A DNA stretch of 6,506 nucleotides from JBNJDW01 sp051745265 (GTDB lineage Bacteria > Pseudomonadota > Alphaproteobacteria > Micavibrionales > CSBR16-224): the NCBI GenBank assembly GCA_051745265.1, contig JBNJDW010000107.1, positions 1 to 6,506 on the forward strand, read 5' to 3'. The notes beneath the pieces are model-generated. The model was given only the letters and a program-made list of their open reading frames with translations. It made no database searches and had not been told where the DNA came from. Shown here one piece after another: positions 1 to 6,454 of the stretch. A program made the translations under genes and the position numbers. Position 1 is the first letter of the stretch; every line of letters starts with the position of its first letter.

Positions 1-249
1 AAGGCAGGATGGCGCGGTTTTAATATCCAGCTCTTCGGCAAGCTCGCGGATCAGCGCCCGTTCAGGCGTTTCGCCGGATTCAACCTTGCCGCCGGGGAAC
101 TCCCACAACCCGGCCAGAGGTTTTCCTTCCGGCCTTTGGGCCAGTAAAATACGCCCGTCCCGGTCAACCAGGATAACAGCGGCGACCAATACGGTTTTTA
201 AATCAGGGGATGTTCCGGTGTCGGCCTGTATAGCCTTGTGGCAACTCAT
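1..249 (-). CDS. mutT: MutT-type Nudix hydrolase (8-oxo-dGTP diphosphatase), partial at window edge
   Basis: This is the N-terminal 83 codons of a gene that continues past base 1. Read on the minus strand from ATG at 249-247, the frame stays open to the edge. A beta-strand typical of the fold (VLVAAVILVDRDGRILLAQR, residues 20-39) is followed by GLWEFPGGK (48-56). The Nudix box starts at G55 and has E61, then R69-E70 and E73-E74 at the expected spacing. These acidic residues bind Mg2+. The last glycine of the box is Asp here (ELDI), a tolerated variation. The family hydrolyses oxidised nucleoside triphosphates such as 8-oxo-dGTP to the monophosphate in the cytoplasm, preventing mispairing. 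The motif around GLWEFPGGK favours MutT over other Nudix subfamilies, but the C-terminal half is missing, so substrate is inferred. AGAGGAG (complement of 261-267) lies 11 bases before the start. It is divergent from crcB. Confidence 0.88.
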   Translation of the reverse strand, partial: MSCHKAIQADTGTSPDLKTVLVAAVILVDRDGRILLAQRPEGKPLAGLWEFPGGKVESGETPERALIRELAEELDIKTAPSCL

Positions 250-314
250 AATTCTTATAGCTCCTCTTTTAAGATCAAGCATAAAGGTTTTTCTTGCTTT
301 TCGCAGCCTAAAAT
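250..314. promoter_or_regulatory. Divergent intergenic region between mutT and crcB
   Basis: These 65 bases separate two divergently transcribed genes, so promoters for both must lie here or extend into the coding 5' ends. The mutT ribosome binding site (AGAGGAG on the minus strand, 261-267) is clear. On the plus strand a weak -35-like TTGCTT (294-299) could pair with an AT-rich segment around 314-322 that overlaps the first crcB codons. On the minus strand a -10-like TATGCT (complement of 278-283) has no good -35 partner. I therefore assign the region but no exact promoter. No Shine-Dalgarno sequence is visible for crcB. Confidence 0.4.
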
Positions 315-713
315 ATGAATATGCGACCTATGACAGATATTCTATTTATAGCGCTTGGCGGTGCATTGGGTGCGGCAGGCCGTTACGGCGTTACCGGTTT
401 CTTTACCCGGCTTTTGGGTCCGGATTTCCCCTATGGCACGCTGGCGGTGAATGTGCTGGGGTCTTTTGTGCTCGGCCTTGTCATTGGCATTGGCGCGCAT
501 TACATCGTGTTGTCCGAACAGTTTAAAATGTTTTTTATCACCGGATTTTTAGGGGCGTTTACGACCTTTTCAACGTTTTCACTGAATACCGTGACCTTGT
601 TTGAGCGTGGCGAGGTATTGCAGGCCTCGGCCTATATTGCGGCATCTGTTATTGTTTCAATCGCCATGTTGATGCTGGGCCTTATGATGACCCGGATCGG
701 AGGCAGTGTATGA
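315..713 (+). CDS. crcB: CrcB/Fluc fluoride ion channel
   Basis: Small integral membrane protein of 132 residues, the usual size for the family. CrcB (Fluc) forms a dual-topology homodimer in the inner membrane that lets fluoride leave the cytoplasm and so protects enolase and pyrophosphatase. Family motifs are all present: GGALGAAGRY (residues 15-24), PYGTLAVNVLGSF with pore Asn46 (39-51), and TGFLGAFTTFSTFS (76-89) with the conserved Phe85 and Phe88 and the Thr/Ser residues around the pore. Four hydrophobic segments fit the known fold. An in-frame TAA at 309-311 bounds the start. ATGs at 315, 321 and 330 are all possible; the last (MTDILFIALGG) gives the N-terminus most like relatives, and none has a good ribosome binding site. 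The stop overlaps the rluC start as ATGA. Confidence 0.95.
   Translation: MNMRPMTDILFIALGGALGAAGRYGVTGFFTRLLGPDFPYGTLAVNVLGSFVLGLVIGIGAHYIVLSEQFKMFFITGFLGAFTTFSTFSLNTVTLFERGEVLQASAYIAASVIVSIAMLMLGLMMTRIGGSV
699..703 (+). promoter_or_regulatory. Ribosome binding site of rluC inside crcB
   Basis: GGAGG lies six bases before the ATG at 710 and within the last codons of crcB. With the ATGA stop/start overlap it fixes the rluC start and indicates translational coupling between the two genes. Confidence 0.75.
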
Positions 714-1720
714 GCGGCGGCAGTACAGGAGTTCAGAACACCATCATTACAGATGAAGACGACAAAACCAGACTCGATAAATGGTTGATGCGCCGTTTTC
801 CGGGGCTGAGTAAGGGCGAGATCTATAAATGGATGCGTACTGGTCAGGTTCGGCTTGACGGTAAGCGTGTTAAACCTGACAGCCGTGTTCTGGCCGGGCA
901 GGAAATACGTATCCCGCCGGTATCCTGGGAAGCTTATCAGACATTCAAGCAGGAAAAAAAGGTTTCGGTTGAGGATAAACAGGAGGCTGTGAATCTGATC
1001 AAGGATCTGACGATCTATGAAGATGACAGTGTTCTGGTGATCAATAAACCTTACGGCATGGCATCACAAGGCGGTTCAAAGGTTAAAGAACATATCGACG
1101 GGCTGATCGCCCATCTGGAAACGGATAAGGTTAAACCGCGTCTTGTCCACCGTCTCGACAAAGATACGACCGGTGTTCTTTTAATTGCCAAAACACGGAA
1201 AATCGCCCGGGTTCTGGGGGAAACCTTTAAAACCCGGCAGGCACACAAATATTACTGGGCTGTTGTCGCGCCGACCCCGCAAATGAATGAAGGCCTTATC
1301 GAAGCCAATATTGCCAAGGGTCAATCCTATGGCGGTGAGCGCGTTATGATCGATGATGTCGATGGTAAATTCTCCCGCAGTGAGTATTGGATCCTTGAAA
1401 AGGCTCATCGCAAGGCTGCCTGGCTATGTTTTAAGCCGGAAACAGGGCGCAAGCATCAACTGCGCGTCCATGCCGAAATGATGGACAGCCCGATCGTCGG
1501 GGACAGTAAATACGGTCAGGATCTCGAAGTACCGGTCGAGCTGGATGATCTGAAACATGCGAATAAGCTTCATCTTCACGCCCGACGCCTTATCATGCCG
1601 CATCCGTCGGGTCGTGGTGTTCTGGATGTAACGGCCCCCTTGCCGCCGCATATGGAAGACACATTTAAGTACTTTGAATTTAACCCGCAGCTTGGAAATA
1701 CGCTGCCGGACGAAGAATAA
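710..1720 (+). CDS. rluC: RluA-family 23S rRNA pseudouridine synthase, RluC type
   Basis: Protein of 336 residues with an N-terminal S4 RNA-binding domain (about 20-70; KGEIYKWMRTGQVRLDGKRV at 35-54) followed by the RluA-type catalytic domain (about 100-315). The catalytic motif HRLDKDTTG (147-155) carries the nucleophilic Asp150. The second signature ETGRKHQLRVHA is at 244-255, and the conserved NKPYGMASQGG segment at 112-122. Together with the RIPPV stretch after the S4 domain (67-71) this resembles RluC, which in E. coli isomerises U955, U2504 and U2580 of 23S rRNA. RluD is the main alternative; assignment to RluC is by overall pattern and by the gene neighbourhood, where such a synthase commonly follows crcB in alphaproteobacteria. 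The protein acts on the large ribosomal subunit in the cytoplasm. It is translationally coupled to crcB and followed 18 bp later by the AsmA-like gene. Confidence 0.9.
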   Translation: MSGGSTGVQNTIITDEDDKTRLDKWLMRRFPGLSKGEIYKWMRTGQVRLDGKRVKPDSRVLAGQEIRIPPVSWEAYQTFKQEKKVSVEDKQEAVNLIKDLTIYEDDSVLVINKPYGMASQGGSKVKEHIDGLIAHLETDKVKPRLVHRLDKDTTGVLLIAKTRKIARVLGETFKTRQAHKYYWAVVAPTPQMNEGLIEANIAKGQSYGGERVMIDDVDGKFSRSEYWILEKAHRKAAWLCFKPETGRKHQLRVHAEMMDSPIVGDSKYGQDLEVPVELDDLKHANKLHLHARRLIMPHPSGRGVLDVTAPLPPHMEDTFKYFEFNPQLGNTLPDEE

Positions 1721-1738
1721 GACTCAAAGGACTCTTTT

Positions 1739-2827
1739 ATGCGTGTGCTGATTAAAATCATAGCGGCTGTTGTCTTGTTTTTCGGTGTTCTGCTGATAGC
1801 CGGCTATGTCTTTGTTTTGACCGTGAATGTTGAAAATCATTACGATCGTGCGGAAAGCTGGATACAGAAGACGTATGATGTTCAGATGGCATTTGCAGGT
1901 GACAGTAATCTGTCTTGGTCCGGCCTTGCCCCAGCCTTAAAGATTGATACGGTCACCTATGGTGAACCGGTGCGCGTTACCGGCAAAGCGGTTAAGATGT
2001 CTCTGGATAATCTGTTAAAGCTTCGTTCTGCGATGAAATCGAACAAAAATTTTGACGTTGCCTTTACAGCAGAACGCATTGAAATGGATTCCGTAGCGCT
2101 GCATCAGGTTGATTTGCCGTTACGTATCGGGGATGTGAGCAAAACCACATCGCCTTTGTCCGCGCGGTTCTATGACGGGGATCTGTCCGGAGATATTCAG
2201 ATTGATGGGAGCAGTCTGTCATTTGATGGCAATCTGGAACAGGTTGATGTCAGCCAGTTCGTGTCCAGTTTTAATTTTGATATTAATGCGTCGGCATATT
2301 TGAACGGGCAATTGGGGCCTGACTTTGTCAATACACTGGAAGGCGAAGTGATCCTGCGCAGTTATGGCGGCGCGCTTGCCGGTAATCAGGTGAATCGCTG
2401 GGCCGGGGATGTTCTGTTGAATTTATTGCCCGGAGATCATCAGAAAACAGAAATTGATTGTATTTCCGCACCTTTTAAAATCCAAAACGGTATTGCACAT
2501 ACAGATGCAATCGTTATTAATACAGATGTCGCGGTTATTGTCGGGCAGGGCCGGGTGAATCTTACCAGTGGAACGCTTGATTTTGAATTCACTCCCAAAC
2601 CACGGGATCCCAGCCTGGTTAACCTGGCAACGCCGATTACGGTGACGGGCAATATTACGGATCCGGCTGTGTCGGTAAGTGAAATGGGCGTTTTAAGAAA
2701 GCTGGGCGGTCTTGTGGCCACGGCCATAAACCCGGCGGCTTTCTTGTTTACTTTCTCGACGCTGGGCACCGCGCCTGAAGACGAAAAATGTTTTGAAGAT
2801 GCACGAACAATACTGGAAGAAGAATAA
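1739..2827 (+). CDS. AsmA-like membrane-anchored periplasmic protein
   Basis: Protein of 362 residues with a short basic N-terminus and one hydrophobic segment (about 5-29), then a long beta-rich region predicted to lie in the periplasm. The C-terminal part (about 235-315) matches the AsmA-like pattern: Cys241 in EIDCISAPFKIQNG, then an NTDVAVIVGQGRVNL stretch, an FTPKPRD segment and TPITVTGNITDPAV. It ends with a short tail containing Cys351, the only other cysteine. AsmA-family proteins are relatives of bridge-like lipid-transfer proteins and affect outer-membrane phospholipid and protein homeostasis; the exact role of this one is unknown. It is much shorter than E. coli AsmA (about 617 residues). 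AAAGGA at 1726-1731 is well placed for the ATG at 1739. It sits between rluC (18 bp) and the ATP12 gene (3 bp) and is almost certainly cotranscribed. A specific subfamily cannot be named by eye. Confidence 0.75.
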   Translation: MRVLIKIIAAVVLFFGVLLIAGYVFVLTVNVENHYDRAESWIQKTYDVQMAFAGDSNLSWSGLAPALKIDTVTYGEPVRVTGKAVKMSLDNLLKLRSAMKSNKNFDVAFTAERIEMDSVALHQVDLPLRIGDVSKTTSPLSARFYDGDLSGDIQIDGSSLSFDGNLEQVDVSQFVSSFNFDINASAYLNGQLGPDFVNTLEGEVILRSYGGALAGNQVNRWAGDVLLNLLPGDHQKTEIDCISAPFKIQNGIAHTDAIVINTDVAVIVGQGRVNLTSGTLDFEFTPKPRDPSLVNLATPITVTGNITDPAVSVSEMGVLRKLGGLVATAINPAAFLFTFSTLGTAPEDEKCFEDARTILEEE

Positions 2828-2830
2828 AAA

Positions 2831-3559
2831 ATGAAACGTTTCTATGAGTCTGCTACATATACGGTTTCCCCTGATGGCGCCTGCGTTCTGGAGCTTGATG
2901 ATACCACGGTTAAGACGCCGGGACGCAATATTGTCATGACTTTTCACAAAGATCTGGCCGAGGCCGTCTGTGCGGAATGGCGGGCGCAGCAAGACGCAAT
3001 TGATCCCAAAACCATGCCTATGACCCGGCTGTTGAACACCAGAATAGATCTGGTTGAAAATGAAGACAGCCGCCATCGCCTGATGGAAGAGGCGCTGAAT
3101 TTTATCGAAAGTGACCTGATCTGCTATTATGCCGAGGCACCGGAAGATCTGGTCGCCCGACAGCGGGCCGTCTGGCAGCCCTTACAGGATTGGTTTGAAA
3201 ACAAAAGCGGTTTAAGCTTAAAAACATCGACAGGCATTCAATTTGTTGAGCAGGATGAAGCCATAAAAAACTGGGCCTTTAAGACATTAAAGGCGATGGA
3301 CCCTTACCGTTTTACAGCTTTCCAGTCCGCAATCGGACCGCTGGGGTCGTTTGTCATTACACTGGCTTTGATTGAAGGGCATTGTGAGCCCAAAGCCGCG
3401 TTTGAGGCGGCCCAGATTGATGAGCTGTATCAGGCTGAACAATGGGGCAGTGATCAGGTCGATGATGAAAAACGAGCAAAAATCCTGCAGGAGCTTTTGG
3501 AAATCAAAGATTTTATGGAACTGACAGGTAAAAAACAGCTTGCGCCTTTTGCCGTCTAA
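2831..3559 (+). CDS. ATP12 family F1-ATPase assembly chaperone
   Basis: Protein of 242 residues, within the usual size. In mitochondria ATP12 binds the F1 alpha subunit and keeps it from aggregating until it pairs with beta; the alphaproteobacterial homologues are taken to do the same in the cytoplasm. Visible family features are the RFYESATY start (3-10), VKTPGR (27-32), LAEAVCAEWRAQ with IDPKTMPMTRL (42-67), ESDLICYY (93-100), LVARQRAVWQPL (107-118), LGSFVITLAL (171-180) and DELYQAEQWG (197-206). Glu198 falls where family members have an acidic residue shown to matter in yeast Atp12p. Two usual positions differ: DGR before the KTP motif is DDT, and the usual CYR is CYY. No signal peptide is seen. 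GGAAGA at 2815-2820, inside the end of the AsmA-like gene, serves as the likely ribosome binding site, and only three bases separate the two genes. Confidence 0.93.
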   Translation: MKRFYESATYTVSPDGACVLELDDTTVKTPGRNIVMTFHKDLAEAVCAEWRAQQDAIDPKTMPMTRLLNTRIDLVENEDSRHRLMEEALNFIESDLICYYAEAPEDLVARQRAVWQPLQDWFENKSGLSLKTSTGIQFVEQDEAIKNWAFKTLKAMDPYRFTAFQSAIGPLGSFVITLALIEGHCEPKAAFEAAQIDELYQAEQWGSDQVDDEKRAKILQELLEIKDFMELTGKKQLAPFAV

Positions 3560-3608
3560 CGTCTTAATAAGGCACGAGACTTACTAAAAAATAAGAAAGT
3601 CAGCGGCT

Positions 3609-3624
3609 TTATCAGAACTGATAA
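3609..3624. repeat. Inverted repeat TTATCAG-AA-CTGATAA, candidate operator
   Basis: Perfect 7-bp arms separated by two bases. A two-base loop is too small for an RNA hairpin, so a DNA site for a dimeric regulator is the more natural reading. It lies 38 bp before the ABC transporter start and overlaps a -10-like hexamer. Chance occurrence in AT-rich DNA is possible. Confidence 0.4.
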
Positions 3625-3638
3625 TCCATGCTGAGATG

Positions 3639-3650
3639 TTGATATATCAA
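3639..3650. repeat. Perfect 12-bp palindrome TTGATATATCAA, candidate operator
   Basis: A perfect palindrome ending 11 bases before the ABC transporter ATG. Its centre is 28 bp from the centre of the first palindrome. Its position would let a bound protein block transcription or initiation. The arms of the two palindromes are not the same sequence, so they would not be two copies of one site. Confidence 0.35.
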
Positions 3651-3661
3651 TGGTGACGTGA

Positions 3662-5461
3662 ATGTCGGATACAGCAAAGCATGAAGGGGAGAATAAACCA
3701 AGCGTCACCATGGGTGATGTCTGGCGCTTTGGCGCAAAATACTGGTGCCGCCAAAAGCCCTCTTTTGCCTTTGCCATGGGCTTGATGCTGATTGCTGTTG
3801 TGGCTGACGTTATTTATCCGATTTTTTCAGGTCATCTGATTGATGCCCTTGCTGAGGGGGTTGAGGATCGCGCAGCTTATATGAAACCTGCCTTTATGGC
3901 ATTGTTTGGTTTGGGCTCCATGGCTATTCTTCACCATCTGGCCCGTATCAGCAGTACATATTTCTGGATTGGCATGACATCGCGTATTTTACCGATGATT
4001 GTTAATGATGCGCATCATAAAGTTCAGCGTTTCAGCACCGACTGGCATGCAAACAGTTTTGCCGGCACAACGGTACGGAAGATAACCCGTGGGAAATGGG
4101 GCTTTGAACAGTTCCAGAGTATTGTATTTGTGCATCTGGGGCCGATCAGCGTGGTACTGGCCGGGCTGACCATCGGGCAGATCATCCATGAACCCATTGT
4201 TGGCCTGAGCTTTCTGGCCGGGCTTTGTATATATATATCCATTAGTATCTGTCTTGCGATCAAATATGTCTCGCCCTTAAACCGGGATTGGGTGCAGTGT
4301 GATTCCAAGCTGGGCGGTACACTGGCCGACAGTATTACCTGCAATGCGGTGGTTAAGACCTTTGGCTCTGAAAAGCGGGAAGATGAATATCTGGCCAATC
4401 AAAACCGGATTTGGCAGAGGAAAACCTGGAAGTCTCTAAAGAGCTTTGTTGATGTTGATTTTATCCAGAGCATGATGCTCTATGCCATGCTGATTCTGTT
4501 GATCGGCCTGGCCGTCTGGCAATGGGCGATCGGAAAGTTCAGCCCCGGGGATGTCAGTTATACCATGACAACCGGTTTTGTCGTTATGGGCTATGTCCGA
4601 AATATCGGCGATCATATCCGCCATCTGCAGCGATCCTTGAATGATATGGAGGATATCGTGCTGTTTGATAAAACACATCTGAGCATCGCCGATAAACCCG
4701 AAGCCAAACCGTTAAAAGTCACAGCCGGTGAAATTCAGTTTGAGGATGTCAGTTTTACCTATGAAAATCAGAATGAGCCCACATATGACGGCTTTGACCT
4801 GACCATCAAGCCGGGGGAGCGGGTTGGACTGGTCGGCCATTCCGGCAGCGGTAAATCCACTTTCGTCAAGCTGATCCAAAGGCTTTATAACCTTGATCGG
4901 GGTCATATCCGTATTGATGGTCAGGATATAGCAGATGTCACGCTTGAAACGTTGCGCCAATCGATTTCAATGGTGCCGCAGGATCCCATGCTGTTTCACC
5001 GTTCGCTGATCGAGAATATCGCCTATGGCAATCCCGAAGCCAGCCGTGAAGAGGTTATGGAGGCCGCGCGCAAAGCCCATGCGGATGAGTTCATTGACCG
5101 GATGCCTGAGGGCTATGAAACCATGGTCGGAGAACGCGGGATTAAACTGTCAGGTGGGGAGCGGCAACGGGTCGCCATTGCCCGGGCCATTCTGAGTAAC
5201 AAGCCGATTTTGATTCTGGATGAAGCGACATCCAGCCTCGATTCCATTTCGGAATCCCTGATTCAGGATGCGATTGAAAACCTGACCAAAGGTCGGACCA
5301 CCATTATGATTGCCCACCGCCTGTCAACGATTAAGGCTGTTGACCGGATTCTGGTCTTTGAGCAGGGGCAGATTATTGAACAGGGTCATCACAGAGATCT
5401 GGTTAAAAAAGAAAACGGTAAATATAAAGCCCTGTATGATATGCAGAATTTCGGCACCTAG
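3662..5461 (+). CDS. ABC exporter half-transporter (fused membrane and ATPase domains)
   Basis: Protein of 599 residues with the layout of type IV ABC exporters. The membrane domain (about 30-325) has roughly six hydrophobic segments, at about 35-57, 76-98, 150-175, 178-203, 266-290 and 296-315. The ATPase domain (about 355-595) is complete: A-loop Tyr367, Walker A GHSGSGKST (392-400, Lys398), Q-loop Gln440, signature LSGGERQ (496-502), Walker B ILILDE with catalytic Glu521, D-loop SSLD (524-527) and H-loop His552. It should therefore form an active homodimer, or a heterodimer with a partner not seen here, in the inner membrane. Substrate is unknown; MsbA-like lipid flippases, multidrug exporters and Atm1-like exporters share this layout. 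An in-frame TGA directly precedes the ATG at 3662, fixing the longest start; GGTGA (3652-3656) is a weak ribosome binding site. It converges on cobS. Confidence 0.92.
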   Translation: MSDTAKHEGENKPSVTMGDVWRFGAKYWCRQKPSFAFAMGLMLIAVVADVIYPIFSGHLIDALAEGVEDRAAYMKPAFMALFGLGSMAILHHLARISSTYFWIGMTSRILPMIVNDAHHKVQRFSTDWHANSFAGTTVRKITRGKWGFEQFQSIVFVHLGPISVVLAGLTIGQIIHEPIVGLSFLAGLCIYISISICLAIKYVSPLNRDWVQCDSKLGGTLADSITCNAVVKTFGSEKREDEYLANQNRIWQRKTWKSLKSFVDVDFIQSMMLYAMLILLIGLAVWQWAIGKFSPGDVSYTMTTGFVVMGYVRNIGDHIRHLQRSLNDMEDIVLFDKTHLSIADKPEAKPLKVTAGEIQFEDVSFTYENQNEPTYDGFDLTIKPGERVGLVGHSGSGKSTFVKLIQRLYNLDRGHIRIDGQDIADVTLETLRQSISMVPQDPMLFHRSLIENIAYGNPEASREEVMEAARKAHADEFIDRMPEGYETMVGERGIKLSGGERQRVAIARAILSNKPILILDEATSSLDSISESLIQDAIENLTKGRTTIMIAHRLSTIKAVDRILVFEQGQIIEQGHHRDLVKKENGKYKALYDMQNFGT

Positions 5462-5473
5462 TCAGGCCCGGGG

Positions 5474-6454
5474 CTATACCAGATTGGCAGGCTTTAACAA
5501 GACGTCCCGGCCAAAGCAACGCTGGTAATATTCATTAACCGTCGGACGCTCAAGCTCATCACATTTGTTCAGAAATGTCAGCCGGAACGCCTGATCCTGA
5601 TCGCCGATAATATCGGTGTTTTCAACCCAGTTGATGACCGTGCGCGGCGACATAACAGTGGACAGATCGCCGTTGATAAAGCCCTGCCGGGTCAGATTGG
5701 CCAGTCTGACCATGTTTTCAATCGCGACACGACCCTCGTCATTCTGGAAGGTGGCCGGGGCCTTGCCGGAGACAATGGCAACCTCACGGTCCTCAGCAAG
5801 ATAGTTCAATGTGGCAACAATATGCCAGCGGTCCATCTGGCCCTGATTGATTTGTTGGGTGCCATGATACAGCCCCGTTGTATCACCAAGCCCGATGGTA
5901 TTGGTGGTCGAAAAAATGCGGAATGCCGGATGCGGGGTGATGACTTTGTTTTGATCCAGCAGGGTCAGCTTGCCTGTGCTTTCTAGAATACGCTGAATAA
6001 CAAACATGACATCCGGGCGCCCGGCATCATATTCATCAAAAACCAGCGCCACCGGATTCTGGAGCGCCCAAGGCAGCATGCCTTCCTGAAATTTGGTAAC
6101 CTGCTGACCATCTTCAAGGACAATCGCATCCTTGCCCAGCAAATCAATACGGCTGACATGGCTGTCCAGATTAATCCGGATGCAGGGCCAGTTCAGCCGC
6201 GCTGCAATCTGTTCAATATGGGTCGATTTACCGGTCCCGTGGTAGCCCTGCACCATGACCCGGCGGTTATGCGCAAAACCGGCCAGAATAGCGCGTGTGG
6301 TGTCGGGATCGAAAATGTAACTGTCATCGATATCCGGTACATGCTCTTCCTTCTGTGAAAAAGCTGGCACTTTTATATCTGTTTCAAGGCCGAAAACCTG
6401 TTGAGCCGAAATTTCGATATCAGGCATGTGATCTGCCAGAGTGTTTTTTGTCAT
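5474..6454 (-). CDS. cobS: Cobaltochelatase subunit CobS (AAA+ ATPase)
   Basis: Protein of 326 residues, the normal CobS length. CobS and CobT form the AAA+ chaperone-like complex that, with CobN, uses ATP to insert cobalt into hydrogenobyrinic acid a,c-diamide in the aerobic cobalamin pathway, in the cytoplasm. The N-terminal segment FGLETDIKVPAFS (21-33) with HVPDID (38-43) is characteristic. Then come AGFAHNRRVMVQG, Walker A GYHGTGKST (70-78, Lys76), Walker B VALVFDEYD (135-143, Asp140/Glu141), a sensor-1 TTN (183-185, Asn185), GLYHGTQQINQGQMDRW (194-210) with Arg209 as likely arginine finger, and SPRT with Arg271 as likely sensor 2. These match CobS more closely than general MoxR ATPases. 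The start at 6454 has only a weak ribosome binding site (GGAAAG, complement of 6465-6470). The stop is 12 bp from that of the ABC transporter gene; no cobT follows. Confidence 0.96.
   Translation of the reverse strand: MTKNTLADHMPDIEISAQQVFGLETDIKVPAFSQKEEHVPDIDDSYIFDPDTTRAILAGFAHNRRVMVQGYHGTGKSTHIEQIAARLNWPCIRINLDSHVSRIDLLGKDAIVLEDGQQVTKFQEGMLPWALQNPVALVFDEYDAGRPDVMFVIQRILESTGKLTLLDQNKVITPHPAFRIFSTTNTIGLGDTTGLYHGTQQINQGQMDRWHIVATLNYLAEDREVAIVSGKAPATFQNDEGRVAIENMVRLANLTRQGFINGDLSTVMSPRTVINWVENTDIIGDQDQAFRLTFLNKCDELERPTVNEYYQRCFGRDVLLKPANLV

Larger units (their letters stand above)
3560..3661 (+). promoter_or_regulatory. AT-rich upstream region of the ABC transporter gene
   Basis: This 102-bp gap is the longest non-coding stretch in the window and follows a run of tightly packed genes, which suggests a new transcription unit begins here. 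It contains two palindromes, listed separately. A -10-like GATAAT (3620-3625) lies inside the first palindrome but has no good -35 partner, so no exact promoter is claimed. I find no GC-rich hairpin with a T-run that would end the upstream operon. Confidence 0.45.

Noticed and set aside
294..311. Tiny TTG-initiated leader peptide (TTG to TAA) just before crcB, with AAAGG six bases upstream
   Set aside because: Five codons with a rare start codon is well within chance expectation, and no attenuator-like structure accompanies it.
250..329. Fluoride riboswitch upstream of crcB
   Set aside because: This would be the expected regulator, but the 65-bp gap shows no match to the conserved crcB RNA motif core and is short for the aptamer plus an expression platform.
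86..526. 146-codon plus-strand reading frame across the mutT/crcB divergent region
   Set aside because: It lies antisense to the Nudix gene and out of frame with crcB. Its translation has no recognisable domain, whereas both overlapping genes carry clear family motifs.
3650..3661. Three-codon reading frame ATG-GTG-ACG-TGA directly abutting the ABC exporter start
   Set aside because: There is no ribosome binding site for it, and such minimal frames are common by chance.
4228..4238. TATATATATAT dinucleotide run inside the ABC exporter gene, a possible phase-variation tract
   Set aside because: Only five and a half units, and it simply encodes part of a hydrophobic membrane segment (IYISISI). 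It is too short to expect frequent slippage.
4024..4398. 124-codon minus-strand reading frame inside the ABC exporter gene
   Set aside because: It is antisense to a gene with complete family motifs, and its translation has no recognisable domain or ribosome binding site.
5455..5480. GC-rich GGCCCGGGGCT between the convergent stop codons as a terminator
   Set aside because: The arms could pair only with a one-base loop and there is no following T-run on either strand.
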